A stretch of 5,792 bases of DNA from Allobutyricicoccus pentlandensis (GTDB taxonomy: Bacteria > Bacillota > Clostridia > Oscillospirales > QAMX01), in contig CAJFPH010000033.1 of NCBI GenBank assembly GCA_904398645.1, positions 1 through 5,792 on the forward strand, written 5' to 3'. Numbering within the stretch: position 1 is the first letter of the stretch; every line of letters begins with the position of its first letter. The notes below the pieces were generated by a model that had not been told where the DNA came from, did not search any database, and worked only from the letters and a program-made list of their open reading frames with translations. This document shows positions 4,437-5,792 of this stretch, one piece after another. Made by a program: the position numbers and the translations under genes.

Positions 4437-5792
4437 TTAGTTGAGCCGCGTGGACGGCTCTAAATAGCGGTTGACAAAATCCGTCGTATAACTTCCATCG
4501 CGGAAGGCAGGTTCGGAGATCAATTCAATTTGCAGTTCGCGGTTATTGTCGATCCCGTCGATTACCGTTTCACACAGTGCGGCGTTCATTTTACGAATCG
4601 CCTCGGCACGTGTCTGCGCATGGACAATCAGTTTGCCCACCATAGAGTCATAAAAGGGCGGGATACGGTAGCCCTGGTAGAGCGCCGTATCAAACCGGAC
4701 CCATGGCCCGCCGGGTATGTGCAGAAGAGAGACCGTTCCGCAGCTGGGACGGAAACCGTGCCGGGGATCCTCCGCATTGATCCGGCACTCAATGGCATGG
4801 CCGCGCAAAACGATATCGTCCTGCGTAAAATCCATGGGCATATCCGCCGCAACGCGGATCTGCCATTTTACAAGATCCATGCCTGTTACCATTTCCGTGA
4901 CAGGGTGTTCGACCTGCAGTCTTGTATTCATTTCCATAAAGTAAAAGTTATGCGCCGTATCGAGAAGAAACTCGATGGTTCCCACACCGCGGTAAGCCAC
5001 GGCACGCGCCGCCTTGACGGCGGCTTCCATCATATGAGACCGCAGTTCCTCATCGACCGCAGGCGAGGGACTTTCTTCAATCAGCTTCTGGTTTTTTCGC
5101 TGCATGGAGCATTCACGCTCACCCAAACACACAACACCGCCGAAATTATCGCATAAAAGCTGCATTTCAATATGTTTGACCGGTGAGAGATATTTTTCCA
5201 AATACACCGCGCCGTCGCCAAACGCACTGGCTGCCTCGCTTGTAGCGGCAAGAAAAGCAGGGAGCAGCGCATCCTCGTGCTCCACAAGCCGGATCCCACG
5301 GCCACCGCCGCCGGAGCGGGCCTTGACAAGCAACGGAAAACCGATTGTCCGCGCCGCAGCGAGCGCCTCCTCTTCTGTTGAGACAATGTCGCTGCCAGGC
5401 ACCACGGGCACGCCGGCTTCCCGCATGGTACGGCGCGCCTCGTCCTTATCCCCCATGCGCTCGATTACCTCTGCCGGCGGGCCGATAAAAACCAGGCCGC
5501 ATTCTGCGCACAAGCGCGCGAAACGGGCATTTTCGGAGAGAAGTCCATAGCCCGGATGGATGGCTTCAGCGCCCGTCAGCACAGCGGCTGACAGGATGGC
5601 CTGCATATTGAGGTAACTTTCCCGCGCGGGCGCCGGGCCAATACAGATACTCTCGTCGGCAAAACTGACGTGCAGCGCGTCACGGTCCGCTTCGGAATAA
5701 ACGGCAACGGTTGCGATACCCATTTCCTTGCAGGCTCTGATAATACGGACGGCAATTTCGCCGCGGTTTGCAATCAATATTTTAGAAAACAC
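4437..5792 (-). CDS. accC: Acetyl-CoA carboxylase biotin carboxylase subunit
   Basis: A 451-residue biotin carboxylase that uses ATP and bicarbonate to carboxylate the biotin on AccB. It is complete if the GTG at 5792-5790, the last three bases of the window, is the start. The resulting MFSKILIANRGEIAVRIIRA matches the usual AccC beginning, so this is likely, but no upstream ribosome binding site can be seen. Domains are the biotin-carboxylase N-terminal domain (about 1-110), ATP-grasp (about 115-315) and C-terminal domain (about 335-440). Expected active-site residues are present by comparison with E. coli AccC: Lys116, Lys157, the glycine-rich loop SGGGGRG at 160-166, His207, Lys236, Glu274, Glu287, Asn289, Arg291, Gln293, Glu295 and Arg337. 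It is followed after 12 bases by accD. In related bacteria accB and fab genes lie upstream; here that region is outside the window. Confidence 0.97.
   Translation of the reverse strand: MFSKILIANRGEIAVRIIRACKEMGIATVAVYSEADRDALHVSFADESICIGPAPARESYLNMQAILSAAVLTGAEAIHPGYGLLSENARFARLCAECGLVFIGPPAEVIERMGDKDEARRTMREAGVPVVPGSDIVSTEEEALAAARTIGFPLLVKARSGGGGRGIRLVEHEDALLPAFLAATSEAASAFGDGAVYLEKYLSPVKHIEMQLLCDNFGGVVCLGERECSMQRKNQKLIEESPSPAVDEELRSHMMEAAVKAARAVAYRGVGTIEFLLDTAHNFYFMEMNTRLQVEHPVTEMVTGMDLVKWQIRVAADMPMDFTQDDIVLRGHAIECRINAEDPRHGFRPSCGTVSLLHIPGGPWVRFDTALYQGYRIPPFYDSMVGKLIVHAQTRAEAIRKMNAALCETVIDGIDNNRELQIELISEPAFRDGSYTTDFVNRYLEPSTRLN

Noticed and set aside
5089..5091. Asn234 in AccC where E. coli has a His (QRRHQK versus QRKNQK)
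   Set aside because: Asn or other residues at this position are common in functional biotin carboxylases, and the catalytic Lys236, Glu and Arg residues are all present.
4530..5156. Plus-strand ORF (208 codons) opposite accC
   Set aside because: It is fully antisense to a well-conserved biotin carboxylase with no ribosome binding site or recognisable domain.
4437..5792. Absence of accB (biotin carrier) from the acc cluster
   Set aside because: accC starts at the window edge, so accB most likely lies just beyond it; absence cannot be claimed.

Overview
The window reads as ordinary chromosomal DNA from a Gram-positive bacterium of the Bacillota, most likely class Clostridia. This rests on protein style (short AccA, split AccA/AccD, DegV protein, CNNM/CorC protein, DUF2082-type zinc ribbon), strong AGGAGG-type ribosome binding sites, and a textbook sigma-A promoter (TTGACT, 17-base spacer, TATAAT). 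The genus cannot be named from this sequence. Every well-supported gene is on the minus strand, so transcription runs from high to low coordinates. No tRNA, rRNA, insertion sequence, CRISPR array or phage gene was seen.

Positions 5792 to 1944 hold the distal part of a fatty-acid-synthesis operon: accC (biotin carboxylase), accD and accA (the two carboxyltransferase subunits), then a DegV-family lipid-binding protein. accC and accD are 12 bases apart, accD and accA overlap by 14 bases, and accA and the degV-like gene overlap by 4 bases (ATGA). The unit ends in a perfect 13-bp hairpin at 1903-1932. The first three genes supply two of the three parts of acetyl-CoA carboxylase, which makes malonyl-CoA. 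The biotin carrier gene accB is not in the window and presumably lies upstream of accC. The DegV protein may bind fatty acids and link this pathway to fatty-acid uptake or recycling.

Positions 1943 to 1470 form a 474-base region between the two operons. It contains the acc-operon terminator, a doubtful 39-codon plus-strand ORF, and a complete leader for the next operon. The leader comprises a consensus promoter, a perfect Shine-Dalgarno, a 19-residue acidic upstream ORF (MDGSDSNAADRCVIDQDFL), and a strong intrinsic terminator that begins at the upstream ORF's stop codon.

Positions 1469 to 1 hold the operon governed by that leader: a CNNM/CorC-family membrane protein (four membrane segments, two CBS domains, CorC_HlyC domain; a family tied to Mg2+ efflux) followed 15 bases later by a DUF2082-type zinc-ribbon protein cut by the window edge. 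The most interesting signal is the leader. Its layout suggests translation-dependent attenuation of a putative Mg2+ transporter by a short acidic peptide, which I cannot match to a described regulator.
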